Positions 7,840-16,093 of a DNA stretch of 64,000 nucleotides are shown here, in pieces (the first letter of the stretch is position 1; each line of letters begins with the position of its first letter). The DNA is from Chitinophaga rhizosphaerae (lineage in GTDB: Bacteria; Bacteroidota; Bacteroidia; Chitinophagales; Chitinophagaceae): NCBI RefSeq assembly GCF_003958645.1, contig NZ_RXLO01000004.1, positions 310,001-374,000 of the forward strand. The letters are read 5' to 3'. Under the pieces are notes generated by a model. The model made no database searches. It was not told the DNA's origin and was given only the letters and a program-made list of their open reading frames with translations. The translations under genes were made by a program, and so were the position numbers.

Positions 7840-9564
7840 TTACTTTTTGATGAGCAGATCGATTTCCGCCTGTACGAAATCTGCCAGTTCTTTCACGTAA
7901 GCCGGCGAGAAATCGAACCGGATGCCGGCCGCTTCGTACAGCTCGGGCAGGGTTTTGGTGTATCCCAGGCTTAGGGCTTTCATGTAGTTGTCCAGCGCCT
8001 GCTCCGGCTTTTCGCGGTATTGTTTCCACATGGCGATGGCGCCCAGCTGCGCGATGCCGTATTCGATGTAATAGAACGGCACTTCGAAAAGATGCAGCTG
8101 CCGTTGCCAGTTGCTCGCGCGGAAATGCTCGAAGCCCGTCCAATCGATATTTCCCGGCGTGAATTCATCGAGGATGCGCGTCCATGCCGCGGTACGCTCT
8201 TCGGTCGTATGCGCGGGATTTTCGTAGACCCAATGCTGGAACTTGTCGATCGTAGCGATCCAGGGGAAGATGACGATGGCGCGTTCGAGCTGCTGGAGTT
8301 TGGCGCGGCGCAATTCTTCGGGATTGTCGAAAAACAGGTGCCAATGGTCCATGGTGAACAGTTCCATGCTCATGCTCGCCACTTCCGCGATCTCCATCGG
8401 GTATTCCTTGAAGGCGCTGAGCGGGAGGTTGTGGCTGAGGAAGGAGTGGACGGCATGACCGCCCTCGTGCACCATGGTGGTGAGGTCTTTCATCTGGCCG
8501 GCGGCATTCATGAAAATGAAGGGGACGCCGGTTTCCGCCAGTGGACAGTTATATCCGCCGGGGGCTTTATTCTTGCGGCTGTCGAGATCGAGGCGTTGCA
8601 TTTCCTGCATTACTTCGAGGCATTCGCCGAAGAAGGGGCGCAATTCCTTGAAGCACGCGATGGATTTGGAAATGAGCTCATTGCCGTCTTTGAAAGGCTC
8701 CAGCGGTTTGGTGCCTTCGGGTTCGGCGTCGCCGTCCCAGGGGCGGAGTGTATCGAGGCCGAGTTTCTGGCGCTGGCGTTCGAGCGCGCCACCCACCAGC
8801 GGCAGGATGTGCTCGCGGATGGCCTGGTGAAACTGGAAGCAATCTTCTTTCGTGTATTCGAAACGGCCCAGTTCCTCGAATTTGTAATCGCGGTAATTGG
8901 CGAAACCTGCGTTCTGCGCTACTTCGTGGCGTTTGCTGACGAGGGAGGAATAGAGCGCGTCGAGTTTCTCGCGGTCCTGCAGGCGGCGTTCGCCGGTTTT
9001 GGTAAAAACTTCCTCGCGCAGTTTGCGGTCGGGGTTTTCGAGGAACTTGGCGGCCTGTTGCAGGGTGTATTCCTGTCCGTTCACTTCGATGGTCATCGCG
9101 CCGGAGATGACGCCGTATTGTTGCGCCATGACGCTCAGTTCCGCCTGGATGGGAATATTCTTTTCGCTGAACAGTTTCACCTGCTTGCGCACATTGCGCA
9201 GGTAGGGGAAATATTGGGCGGGATCGAGGTCTGCGGTGAAGGGGCTGTCGAGCAGTTTACGGTTAAGCGCGTCTGCATAGGGTTGCAGTTTGGGCTGGAT
9301 CTCCATGCAGAAGTAGGTGAACGCTTCTTCGTATTCCTTGCTGGCGGTGTCTCTCGTCATACGGATCTGGCGCCAGCAGGCGTCTTCAGAGATCACGGCT
9401 TCGAGCTCGCTGATATCGGCCAGCCAGCGGGAGAGTTCTTCGCTGCTGTTGATGGGCCTTTGCTGGAGGGTTTCGAAGTATGGCTGCAGCGCGTCCCAGG
9501 TGGTTACGGCAAAATCTGCCGGAAGGAATTGCCGGGGCGGCGCTGTGATATGAGCATTGGGCAT
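7840..9564 (-). CDS. M3 family oligoendopeptidase (PepF-like)
   Basis: Cytosolic zinc metallopeptidase of 574 residues that cuts short peptides. The active site HEGGH is visible in TMVHEGGHAVHSF (about residues 365-377), with the downstream glutamate expected in EVASMSMELF. N-terminal helical lobes typical of oligoendopeptidase F precede it (VMAQQYGVISGAMTIEVNG). No signal peptide is seen. Length is normal for the M3B group. It stands alone between two terminators, so it is probably a single-gene transcript. The long open frames on the opposite strand (for example 8020-9588) are shadows of this gene. Confidence 0.92.
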   Translation of the reverse strand: MPNAHITAPPRQFLPADFAVTTWDALQPYFETLQQRPINSSEELSRWLADISELEAVISEDACWRQIRMTRDTASKEYEEAFTYFCMEIQPKLQPYADALNRKLLDSPFTADLDPAQYFPYLRNVRKQVKLFSEKNIPIQAELSVMAQQYGVISGAMTIEVNGQEYTLQQAAKFLENPDRKLREEVFTKTGERRLQDREKLDALYSSLVSKRHEVAQNAGFANYRDYKFEELGRFEYTKEDCFQFHQAIREHILPLVGGALERQRQKLGLDTLRPWDGDAEPEGTKPLEPFKDGNELISKSIACFKELRPFFGECLEVMQEMQRLDLDSRKNKAPGGYNCPLAETGVPFIFMNAAGQMKDLTTMVHEGGHAVHSFLSHNLPLSAFKEYPMEIAEVASMSMELFTMDHWHLFFDNPEELRRAKLQQLERAIVIFPWIATIDKFQHWVYENPAHTTEERTAAWTRILDEFTPGNIDWTGFEHFRASNWQRQLHLFEVPFYYIEYGIAQLGAIAMWKQYREKPEQALDNYMKALSLGYTKTLPELYEAAGIRFDFSPAYVKELADFVQAEIDLLIKK

Positions 9565-9632
9565 GCGTTGAATTTTAATTTGCGGTAAAATAGCAAAAAA
9601 CGGGCTAAGCGGGGTGTACCTGACATATGGGC

Positions 9633-9670
9633 AAAAAAGAAACCAGGCCTCCTGCCGGGAGGGCCTGGTT
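9633..9670 (-). terminator. Rho-independent terminator after the DUF5606 gene
   Basis: Stem AACCAGGCC (9641-9649) / GGCCTGGTT (9662-9670) with a GC-rich inner loop. Read on the minus strand it is followed by TTTCTTTTTTGC, so it ends transcription of the gene at 9696-10331. Confidence 0.8.
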
Positions 9671-9695
9671 TACTGCCAGATATTTGGGAAACCGG

Positions 9696-10331
9696 TTATT
9701 CTTCGGTTTTCTTCTTACGGGTGGTTTTAGGCTTTTTCTCTTCGCCTTCGGCGCCTTCAACGTCGGCAGCAGCCTTTTTAGGTGCGGCTTTCTTCTTCGG
9801 GGCCGGTTTTTCTTCACCTTCCGCGCCTTCGGATTCAGCAGCCGCTTTTTTGGCGGGCGCTTTCTTCTTCGGTTTGGCTTCTTCAGCGGGAGCGGCTTCA
9901 GCGGCAGGCGCTTCGGCAACTTCGGCGGTTTCTTCCGCTGCTTCGTCGAATTTCAGGAGGTCGTTTTTCTCGAGGATGGAGAACCATTTCACCATCTTCT
10001 TCATATCGCTCACGTAAACGCGGTCCTCATCGAACTCGGGGAATACGCTTTTGAAATAACCTTTGATCGTATTGTTATCGGCTTTCGCGTCCACCAGGGG
10101 GAACGATGCCGCTTTTTCCTGCATAGCCTTGAATACAGCCGACAGGTTTACATTATCGCCCGTAGTGAAAACTTCGATGCTTTCCAATGGGGTAAAATTA
10201 TGTACCCGGGAAGATACAAAGCGGGTGCTTTTATCGTCCAGCGATCTTACAATAGCGCCATCCTGTTTGCTGGCAAGCAATTGGAATAAACCGCCTAATC
10301 CGGTTACTGCAACAATTTCTCTGTACTGCAT
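9696..10331 (-). CDS. DUF5606 protein with Lys/Ala/Glu-rich, histone-H1-like tail
   Basis: Protein of 211 residues from the ATG at 10331 (MQYREIVAVTGLGGLFQLL). The first 130 residues form a conserved Bacteroidota domain of unknown function (DUF5606), with ITGLGGL-type start and VFPEFDEDRVYVSDMKKM. The last 80 residues are low complexity: EEAKPKKKAPAKKAAA and EGAEGEEKPAPKKKAA, with the block EGAEGEEK present twice. The tail mixes acidic and lysine-rich runs and resembles histone H1-like or nucleic-acid-binding tails. The longer frame starting at 10355 adds eight residues, but the -7 promoter element at 10353-10360 rules that start out. Function is unknown; binding to DNA, RNA or the ribosome is speculation from composition. 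Confidence 0.75.
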   Translation of the reverse strand: MQYREIVAVTGLGGLFQLLASKQDGAIVRSLDDKSTRFVSSRVHNFTPLESIEVFTTGDNVNLSAVFKAMQEKAASFPLVDAKADNNTIKGYFKSVFPEFDEDRVYVSDMKKMVKWFSILEKNDLLKFDEAAEETAEVAEAPAAEAAPAEEAKPKKKAPAKKAAAESEGAEGEEKPAPKKKAAPKKAAADVEGAEGEEKKPKTTRKKKTEE

Positions 10332-10352
10332 GAATTCATTTTTAAAGAGCCG

Positions 10353-10360
10353 CAAATATA
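10353..10360 (-). promoter_or_regulatory. Promoter -7 element for the DUF5606 gene
   Basis: On the minus strand this reads TATATTTG, a full TAnnTTTG match, 21 bp before the ATG at 10331. It supports the shorter start of the gene. Confidence 0.45.
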
Positions 10361-10421
10361 AAAAATTAACAGATGAAAACGCCCTGACAAATTTTCACGC
10401 CCCTTCCCGGCTACCGGCCAA

Positions 10422-12092
10422 TCAGTCGCGAAGCAATACCACGGCGAGTTTTCGGGATAATTGGCGCCCATTTCCGTTCCAGGCCGCGATTTTGACGGCA
10501 TAACTGCCCTTCGGAAGGGGCAACCCATTGTCTGCCAGTCCGTTCCAGCTTAATTTGCCCCTATCCGCGGCGGAAATATTATTCGCCAGGTGGCGAACGG
10601 CCCGGCCCGCCGCATCAAATATCCGGACATCCAACCGAAACCCCGGCGCAGGAAATTCCCAGGTGATCCAGGCGAGATCGTCCAGCCCGTCGTTATCCGG
10701 ACTGAAAGTCCCCGGCGCCAGGTTGCACCAGTTCCCTTCCACCCCAACGCCCGCCCGGTGGGAATTCGCATACCCCGGCGTCCCGAAACCCGCTGTGGAT
10801 GCGGCTGAATGCCAGTTCGAAGGCGCAGTTCCCGGCATATTGAAATCCAGCCGCTCGAAGGCTACGCCCTTTGTAACGGCCAGCCCGGGATCGTGCAGCT
10901 TCCGGTCCCACAATGCCTCGTCCAGCAGCCGGCCATCGATAGCAAAAAGGCCGATGCGGCCGGATTCTGCGGATAACGCGGGCACTGTAGCGGTTTCCAC
11001 GCGGCCCAGGCAGGCATATTGCCGGCAAAGGGCTTCCGGGGCGGGGCTCAGCGCCAAGTATTCTCCCGGGAACAGCAGCCAGGGCCGGCGCACCACCGGC
11101 GAGGGCGCCTTCCAGCCGTCGTCTGCCCGCACGGCCCAACGCAATTCGGCCAGCTCCACGGGGTGCAGTCCTTTATTATGGACTTCCAGGAAATCATCCG
11201 CTCCCGCCGCCGGATCGGGAAGAATTTCAGTAATGACAATATTTTCAGGGGAGGAAGGCCGGCCGCAAGGTACCGGATCGCCGGCGGGCATCGCGCGCCC
11301 GGTACAATCTTTCAGCCCGGAGGCGCGGAGCTGGAACAGGGCTCCCCGGGGCATGGGTTCGGCCAGTGTCAGCAAAACGGTTTGGTAAGCCGGCGGTTCG
11401 GGGATTACACCGGTAACGACGCGCTCCGAGACATATGCGGCCATCGCGGCAGCGGAGGCGCTATCGAGCGGTGCGGAAAAATGCAGGCGGATGCGGAGGC
11501 TATCGACCGAAGAAGACCGGAGCAGCACCGGCAACGGAGGTTCGGGAATCTGCGCCGCCACGGAATTGGCCCTGCCGGGCGTTCCTCCGGAGGGATCATT
11601 CGAAAAGGCCCAGTTCAAGGCACCTGCGCAAGGGAACGCCGGGTCTTTCATTTCGAGGCTCCATCCGCCGGAAGATTTGAAGCTGCCGGAAAACGGCCGC
11701 ATGTCGACCGTCACCACATGGATCACACTTCCGGACGGGGATTCCAGGGAAAGGAGGTCTTCTTCATTATGTAACGCGAAAAAACTCCCGGCATCAACGA
11801 CCGGTTGGAAAAGCGCGGCTCCCTTTCGCGGGGAAACCACTACATAACCGCCGGGCGCCAGCGAAAAAGCGGGGAGCGTGGCCGAGCCGCCGTTGCCGCG
11901 CACTTTCCATCCGGCGAGGTTAATGGTGCGGGAAGACAGGTTCCGCAGTTCGATGAACTCGTATTCCGGAAGGGAAACCGGGGGCGAGGGGTCTGCCATG
12001 ATCTCGTGGATAATGACGTCGTGCGGCAGTGGGGACAGCGAATCGCCGCATGGCGCGCTCATCAGCGCGCAGGCACAAACAATGACATGCAT
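10422..12092 (-). CDS. Secreted lamin-tail-domain protein with FlgD/CHU_C-like C-terminus
   Basis: Predicted envelope or surface protein of 556 residues. After a short signal-like start (MHVIVCACALMSAPCG) comes a lamin-tail domain (about 25-125; VIIHEIMADPSPP, EFIELRNLS), a Big_5-like Ig segment (about 185-275; RIRLHFSAPLDSASAA), a second lamin-tail domain (about 285-390; ITEILPDPAAGADDFLEVHN) and a C-terminal domain (about 460-556; GTFSPDNDGLDDLAWITW, KLSWNGLADNGLPLPKGSY) like the FlgD/CHU_C modules of T9SS cargo. Lamin-tail domains are common in secreted Bacteroidota proteins of unknown role. It is divergent from asd across a perfect palindrome. Export by the T9SS is inferred; the last domain is close to, but not a clean match for, a sorting domain. 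Confidence 0.75.
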   Translation of the reverse strand: MHVIVCACALMSAPCGDSLSPLPHDVIIHEIMADPSPPVSLPEYEFIELRNLSSRTINLAGWKVRGNGGSATLPAFSLAPGGYVVVSPRKGAALFQPVVDAGSFFALHNEEDLLSLESPSGSVIHVVTVDMRPFSGSFKSSGGWSLEMKDPAFPCAGALNWAFSNDPSGGTPGRANSVAAQIPEPPLPVLLRSSSVDSLRIRLHFSAPLDSASAAAMAAYVSERVVTGVIPEPPAYQTVLLTLAEPMPRGALFQLRASGLKDCTGRAMPAGDPVPCGRPSSPENIVITEILPDPAAGADDFLEVHNKGLHPVELAELRWAVRADDGWKAPSPVVRRPWLLFPGEYLALSPAPEALCRQYACLGRVETATVPALSAESGRIGLFAIDGRLLDEALWDRKLHDPGLAVTKGVAFERLDFNMPGTAPSNWHSAASTAGFGTPGYANSHRAGVGVEGNWCNLAPGTFSPDNDGLDDLAWITWEFPAPGFRLDVRIFDAAGRAVRHLANNISAADRGKLSWNGLADNGLPLPKGSYAVKIAAWNGNGRQLSRKLAVVLLRD

Positions 12093-12126
12093 AACTTACA
12101 TTTTTAATGGGTCAACAATCTGGCCG

Positions 12127-12162
12127 AATATATCAAAATTGTCGTTTGATATATTAATTTTG
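12127..12162. promoter_or_regulatory. Perfect 11-bp inverted repeat and -7 element between the lamin-tail gene and asd
   Basis: AATATATCAAA (12127-12137) and TTTGATATATT (12145-12155) are exact reverse complements with a 7-base spacer. The right arm runs into TAATTTTG (12155-12162), a full TAnnTTTG -7 element 29 bp before the asd start codon. The repeat lies 35 bp upstream of the divergent lamin-tail gene. It is not followed by a T-run, so an operator is more likely than a terminator. Confidence 0.5.
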
Positions 12163-12191
12163 GGTTCTCATTTTAATTCATAATCAAAATC

Positions 12192-13181
12192 ATGAAAGTA
12201 GCCGTAGTAGGCGCCACCGGACTGGTAGGCACCAAAATGTTGCAAGTACTCGCGGAAAGGAATTTCCCTGTGACGGAACTGATCCCTGTCGCTTCCGAAA
12301 AATCTGTTGGCAAGGAAGTGATGTTCAAGGGTAAGCCGTACAAGGTGGTAACCGCTGATACGGCTATTGGAATGAAACCGAACGTAGCCATCTTCTCCGC
12401 CGGCGGCAGCACCTCTACCGAGTGGGCGCCCAAATTCGCGGAAGCGGGCATCACCGTGATCGACAATTCCTCTGCATGGCGTATGGACCCCACTAAGAAG
12501 CTCGTGGTGCCCGAAGTGAACGCAGACGTGCTCACGCCCGAAGACAAGATCATTGCGAATCCCAACTGCTCCACCATCCAGATGGTGATCGTCCTCAAAC
12601 CGCTCCATGTTAAATATGGTATCAACCGCGTAGTGGTGTCGACGTATCAATCCGTGACCGGCACCGGCGTGAAAGCAGTAACGCAGCTCATGAACGAGCG
12701 CCAGGGCATTGCAGGAGAAAAAGCATACGCACACGAAATCGACCTGAACGTAATTCCCCAGATCGACGTGTTCCTCGACAATGGTTATACCAAGGAGGAA
12801 ATGAAGATGGTGAAAGAAACGGTGAAGATCATGGGCGACGAAAAAGTAAAAGTGACGGCGACTACCGTTCGCATCCCCGTGATGGGCGGCCATAGCGAAA
12901 GCGTGAACATCGAGTTCGACAAAGACTTCGATCTCGCGGAAGTGCGCAACATCCTGGCGCAAACGCCGGGTGTGGTGGTGGTAGACGATCCTTCGAAAGC
13001 GCAATACCCGATGCCGAAAGACGCGCACGATAAAGATGAAGTTTTCGTAGGCCGTATCCGCCGGGATGAAACGCAGGCGAATACCCTGAACCTCTGGATC
13101 GTTGCAGACAATCTTCGCAAGGGAGCGGCAACCAACGCTGTACAAATCGCGGAATACCTCAGCGGTAAAAACTGGCTGTAA
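12192..13181 (+). CDS. asd: Aspartate-semialdehyde dehydrogenase
   Basis: Reduces aspartyl phosphate to aspartate semialdehyde with NADPH, the branch point to lysine/diaminopimelate, threonine and methionine. The 329-residue protein starts with the nucleotide-binding GATGLVG, has the catalytic cysteine in NPNCST (about residue 130), the active-site glutamine region YQSVTGTG and the acid/base histidine in GGHSESV. Length is normal. It is a stand-alone gene with a terminator behind it. The upstream palindrome may regulate it. Confidence 0.96.
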   Translation: MKVAVVGATGLVGTKMLQVLAERNFPVTELIPVASEKSVGKEVMFKGKPYKVVTADTAIGMKPNVAIFSAGGSTSTEWAPKFAEAGITVIDNSSAWRMDPTKKLVVPEVNADVLTPEDKIIANPNCSTIQMVIVLKPLHVKYGINRVVVSTYQSVTGTGVKAVTQLMNERQGIAGEKAYAHEIDLNVIPQIDVFLDNGYTKEEMKMVKETVKIMGDEKVKVTATTVRIPVMGGHSESVNIEFDKDFDLAEVRNILAQTPGVVVVDDPSKAQYPMPKDAHDKDEVFVGRIRRDETQANTLNLWIVADNLRKGAATNAVQIAEYLSGKNWL

Positions 13182-13207
13182 GCATTCCTTGTAAAATAGT
13201 TATCCAC

Positions 13208-13240
13208 AACGGCGCGGAACCTTCCGCGCCGTTATTTTTT
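13208..13240 (+). terminator. Rho-independent terminator of asd
   Basis: Perfect 12-bp stem AACGGCGCGGAA / TTCCGCGCCGTT around a CC loop, followed by ATTTTTT. Confidence 0.92.
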
Positions 13241-13660
13241 GTGTGAATACTGCTATCCTCTTGCAGTTCAGTTCATTAACGAAAAAATATATTTTACCGG
13301 TTTTCATTCATTATCATTCAACTATACGCATAACGCTGCCATGTGTCATTTATTCTCAATGTTTTGCGGCATTGAACATTTGGAATTTGCGTTTTTTTAA
13401 TTTAAATTCACTTCCCCGTCACACATACGACGAGGCATATACGAATACTAGCGACTCTATTGATAAAAACGCGCAATGCGTTGACTGTACCTGCTTTCAT
13501 CATTTTTTGTTAATGCAATTTGGACTAAAAACTACACGGAAGTAGTATGGATTTGTGAGGGATATAATTCACCTTTGACATTACAATCCTATGCTAATAA
13601 ATTCTTTATCTGTATTATCCATGAAAACTAAACTATCAAATTAAACACCCTCTTTGTCCT
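13241..13660. other. AT-rich intergenic region without a convincing gene
   Basis: About 420 bp between the asd terminator and the small gene at 13661. It is much more AT-rich than its surroundings. One open frame (13243-13545, 100 codons) has no ribosome site, no family resemblance and an odd composition, so I do not call it. The region may hold the promoter of the small gene, but no full TAnnTTTG site is present. Confidence 0.4.
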
Positions 13661-13912
13661 ATGAAAACCAACGCAAACCGTGAACTTTTGTTAATGCACA
13701 AGTTCACCGAAGAATGGAGCACTAACTTTTCCTCGCAGGTTTCCCGCATCATGAACATCGTTGATCAGAAGGATACGATGGATGGCATCATGCCTATCAT
13801 CGAAGTGGCGAATGTATATAACCAGCGTTTCGCGCAGACGAGGATCGACAAGGAAAATTTATTAAAGAACCGTAAATCGCGCCCGTTTGAGTTTTTGATA
13901 CACAAGAATTGA
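13661..13912 (+). CDS. Small hypothetical protein, 83 residues
   Basis: A short, soluble, charged protein with no signal peptide or membrane helix. It begins MKTNANRELLLMHKFTEEW and is predicted mostly helical, ending in a basic segment (NRKSRPFEFLIHKN). I do not recognise a family. It is called because codon use looks coding, the start is a clear ATG and there is no competing frame. It stands alone in an AT-rich stretch, convergent with the DUF2461 gene. A small regulator or a binding protein is possible, without evidence for either. Confidence 0.5.
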   Translation: MKTNANRELLLMHKFTEEWSTNFSSQVSRIMNIVDQKDTMDGIMPIIEVANVYNQRFAQTRIDKENLLKNRKSRPFEFLIHKN

Positions 13913-13943
13913 TTTACTGTCTTTTTTATTTTGCTACAGCAGT

Positions 13944-13984
13944 CTAGTTGCCGGATGTCTAAGCAAGACTTCTCCGGTAACTAG
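13944..13984. other. Structured hairpin between convergent genes
   Basis: CTAGTTGCCGGA (13944-13955) pairs with TCCGGTAACTAG (13973-13984) over 12 positions with one G-T or mismatch, and an inner GTCT/AGAC stem stacks on top. Neither strand has a good T-run after it, so it may be a poor terminator, an mRNA 3'-end protector or part of a small RNA. Confidence 0.4.
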
Positions 13985-14006
13985 CAGGGCGGGGAGGGTA
14001 TTTGGA

Positions 14007-14669
14007 TTAATCTTCCTGAGCGGTATTCAGGAACCCTATGAATGGGAGCATCGTCGAGAACACACGAAGAATTTCACGGACGAGCGTAGGTTGGGTAGCC
14101 GCCTCGTCGGAGACATGAGTTGTAACCACCAGACTTTTTAATTTGAGATAAGCAATTGCGGGATTGTCTTCATGATACCCCTGCGGCGCGTTCTTCAGCG
14201 AGTCGCCATTCACTTTTCCAAACAGGCGGATAAAATCTTTCGCCCCAACGATCCGCTGAAATTCAGCGAAGTTATAATCTATTTCCTGGCGCACTTTTTT
14301 GAGCACGGGAGGCTCGGGCATCCACAATCCCCCGCCGGCCATGCTATGCCCGCCAGGTTCCAGGTGGAAGTAAAACCCCGCCAACGGGCTCTTCTTTCCC
14401 CCTTTCGTGAAAGATGCGCCCATATTCACTTTGTAAGGCGTCTTGTCTTTCGAGAACCGTACGTCCTTAAATATACGGAACACGCAATCCTTTACGACCA
14501 GCCCCTCCATGCCGGGGTCCAGCTTCGCCAGCCCGTCAATCAATTGCTGGACAAGGCTTTCGAAATCTTCTTTCGCCTGGAGGTAAGCGGGCCTGTTTTC
14601 ATCGAACCAGGCTTTGTTATTGTTCAGTTTCAGGTCTTTCAGGAACTTTAATGTGGAACGTTGCAGCAT
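14007..14669 (-). CDS. DUF2461 family protein
   Basis: Protein of 220 residues in the DUF2461 (TIGR02453) family of unknown function, found widely in bacteria and fungi. Family features seen are TLKFLKDLKLNNNKAWFDENR at the start, FRIFKDVRFSKDKTPYK in the middle and the glycine-rich FYFHLEPGGHSMAGGGLWMP. An open frame extends upstream to 14795, but that part runs through the terminator at 14764-14786, so the ATG at 14669 is chosen; this also gives the usual family start. No signal peptide. It is a single gene. Confidence 0.88.
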   Translation of the reverse strand: MLQRSTLKFLKDLKLNNNKAWFDENRPAYLQAKEDFESLVQQLIDGLAKLDPGMEGLVVKDCVFRIFKDVRFSKDKTPYKVNMGASFTKGGKKSPLAGFYFHLEPGGHSMAGGGLWMPEPPVLKKVRQEIDYNFAEFQRIVGAKDFIRLFGKVNGDSLKNAPQGYHEDNPAIAYLKLKSLVVTTHVSDEAATQPTLVREILRVFSTMLPFIGFLNTAQED

Positions 14670-14749
14670 AATCGAGGCTCTTAATTGGAAGGGAAAAGAT
14701 ACAAAAAGCCGGGTTAAGCGGAAGTAAATTTTCTGCGGCCGTCCACCAG

Positions 14750-14786
14750 CGCAAAAAAGCAAAGGCCGGCTGAGAAACAGCCGGCC
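14750..14786 (-). terminator. Terminator of the amt-porin transcript
   Basis: Perfect stem GGCCGGCT (14764-14771) / AGCCGGCC (14779-14786) with a 7-base loop. On the minus strand it is followed by TTTGCTTTTTTGC. Confidence 0.85.
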
Positions 14787-14842
14787 CCAAAGCATAACGG
14801 TTCGGTAAAACCTAATTTATATGAGCCTGTGATTAGGATTCC

Positions 14843-15895
14843 TTAAAACTTGTAGATCGCGGCCAGCAGCAGGTTCGCGGAATTGGCCCTGGGCATGTCC
14901 CCTTTGGAGAAGACGTCGTGCGAGCCATGGTCCAGCCGGAACTCGGGCACCAGCGTCAACCCGCCGATCTTGTACTGCCCGGAAAGCGTAACGGACATAA
15001 TGCTGCCGCCTTCGGGATATTCCAATTTGTCGCCGTACACTTTCAGGTTGTCTTTGTCGGAGAAGTATTCCCCGCGCAGCGTAAGCCCGATCTTTTCCGA
15101 AGGGTCGAAGTTGAGGTAAAGCGCGGAGCCGTACCAGTTGGTGCTCACGCCGTTTTTATACATGCTGTAAGTACCGTTGTAGCCCAGCCCGAATTTGGGG
15201 GTCAGCTGATAGGTGATCACCGCGTCCAGCTGATCGTTGCGGGTCTGGAATGTGTCGCGGCCGCCGATATAGTTCAGGTAGAACTTGAAAGGCACCTCCG
15301 CCGGCGCAAAACCATACTGCGCTCCGATGAACTTGATCCCACCCCAGGTAGCAGATTTAAAGTCGGTCGGATTGAACACACCTACCATAAAACTGTGCGA
15401 TCCGAATGTTAAATCCGCTTTCACCCCGGTGTGGAAGAAAGGGCCATAGGAAAACATATATGACATGCTGTAGTTGCGGTTCGCATAAGCGTCTACCAAC
15501 TCGTAGCCCACATGGGTGCTATAAGAGCCCATGGAGAATTTCAGCCATTCGGCAGGCGCATAGGAGATATACAGCTGCTTGATCGCGAGTCTCGTTTTTT
15601 CGTCGTTGTACGAAAAATCCTCCGCGCGCTTGCCGAAACCGATATCGGCTACCATACCAACGTTTTTGAAGGAACTTTCGAGTTTCAGGGAGAGCATGTT
15701 CAGCTCAAAGGAGTTGTGGGAATTGGTGAAGCTGGTCTTATTATCGGAAGTGTTCTTGTTGAAGTTGTATTTATAATATACATCGGCAGAACCAGACAGC
15801 TTGAAGCCGACAGGCAGGAGGCGGGTAGAATCCTGCGCGCGGGCAGACACAATCGAAAAGACAGCCAGGAGCGCGAATAAACTTTTTCTCATCAT
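14843..15895 (-). CDS. Outer-membrane beta-barrel porin (OmpL/BBP2-like) paired with amt
   Basis: Outer-membrane protein of 350 residues. A signal peptide ends at ARAQ, and the rest is alternating amphipathic strands with many aromatic residues and a C-terminal aromatic residue (LLAAIYKF). The pattern fits the putative OmpL-like/BBP2 beta-barrel family (SGSADVYYKYNFN near the start). It lies 198 bp downstream of an ammonium transporter gene on the same strand, with a terminator after it, so it probably shares the transcript. It may let ammonium or another small nitrogen source through the outer membrane; this is inference from the pairing. The start may be either of two adjacent ATG codons (15895 or 15892). 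Confidence 0.8.
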   Translation of the reverse strand: MMRKSLFALLAVFSIVSARAQDSTRLLPVGFKLSGSADVYYKYNFNKNTSDNKTSFTNSHNSFELNMLSLKLESSFKNVGMVADIGFGKRAEDFSYNDEKTRLAIKQLYISYAPAEWLKFSMGSYSTHVGYELVDAYANRNYSMSYMFSYGPFFHTGVKADLTFGSHSFMVGVFNPTDFKSATWGGIKFIGAQYGFAPAEVPFKFYLNYIGGRDTFQTRNDQLDAVITYQLTPKFGLGYNGTYSMYKNGVSTNWYGSALYLNFDPSEKIGLTLRGEYFSDKDNLKVYGDKLEYPEGGSIMSVTLSGQYKIGGLTLVPEFRLDHGSHDVFSKGDMPRANSANLLLAAIYKF

Positions 15896-15998
15896 TGGAA
15901 TTTTAAAATTTGGTTAATAAAATGATAAAGGGGTCCGCTGCTTTGTTTGGGTGCTGATGTACTGTGCCGTTTTGGGGCAAACCACTCCCGGATCGCCC

Positions 15999-16026
15999 GT
16001 CGCCGTGGCATTTCAGCCAGGGCGAC
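15999..16026. other. Hairpin in the amt-porin intergenic gap
   Basis: GTCGCC/GGCGAC and TGGC/GCCA form a stem with a G-G mismatch and a six-base loop. No T-run follows on the minus strand, so it is more likely an mRNA stability or processing element than a terminator. Confidence 0.35.
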
Positions 16027-16093
16027 GAACAACATCCGGTTTTTCGGTCAAGAGAGAATTAAAAACTATAGCGATTGGATCGGATCGGGTGTA

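Noticed and set aside
8020..9588. 522-codon frame opposite the M3 peptidase
   Set aside because: Antisense shadow; the peptidase has the HEGGH site and full family length.
13243..13545. 100-codon frame after asd
   Set aside because: AT-rich, no ribosome site, no family pattern; probably chance.
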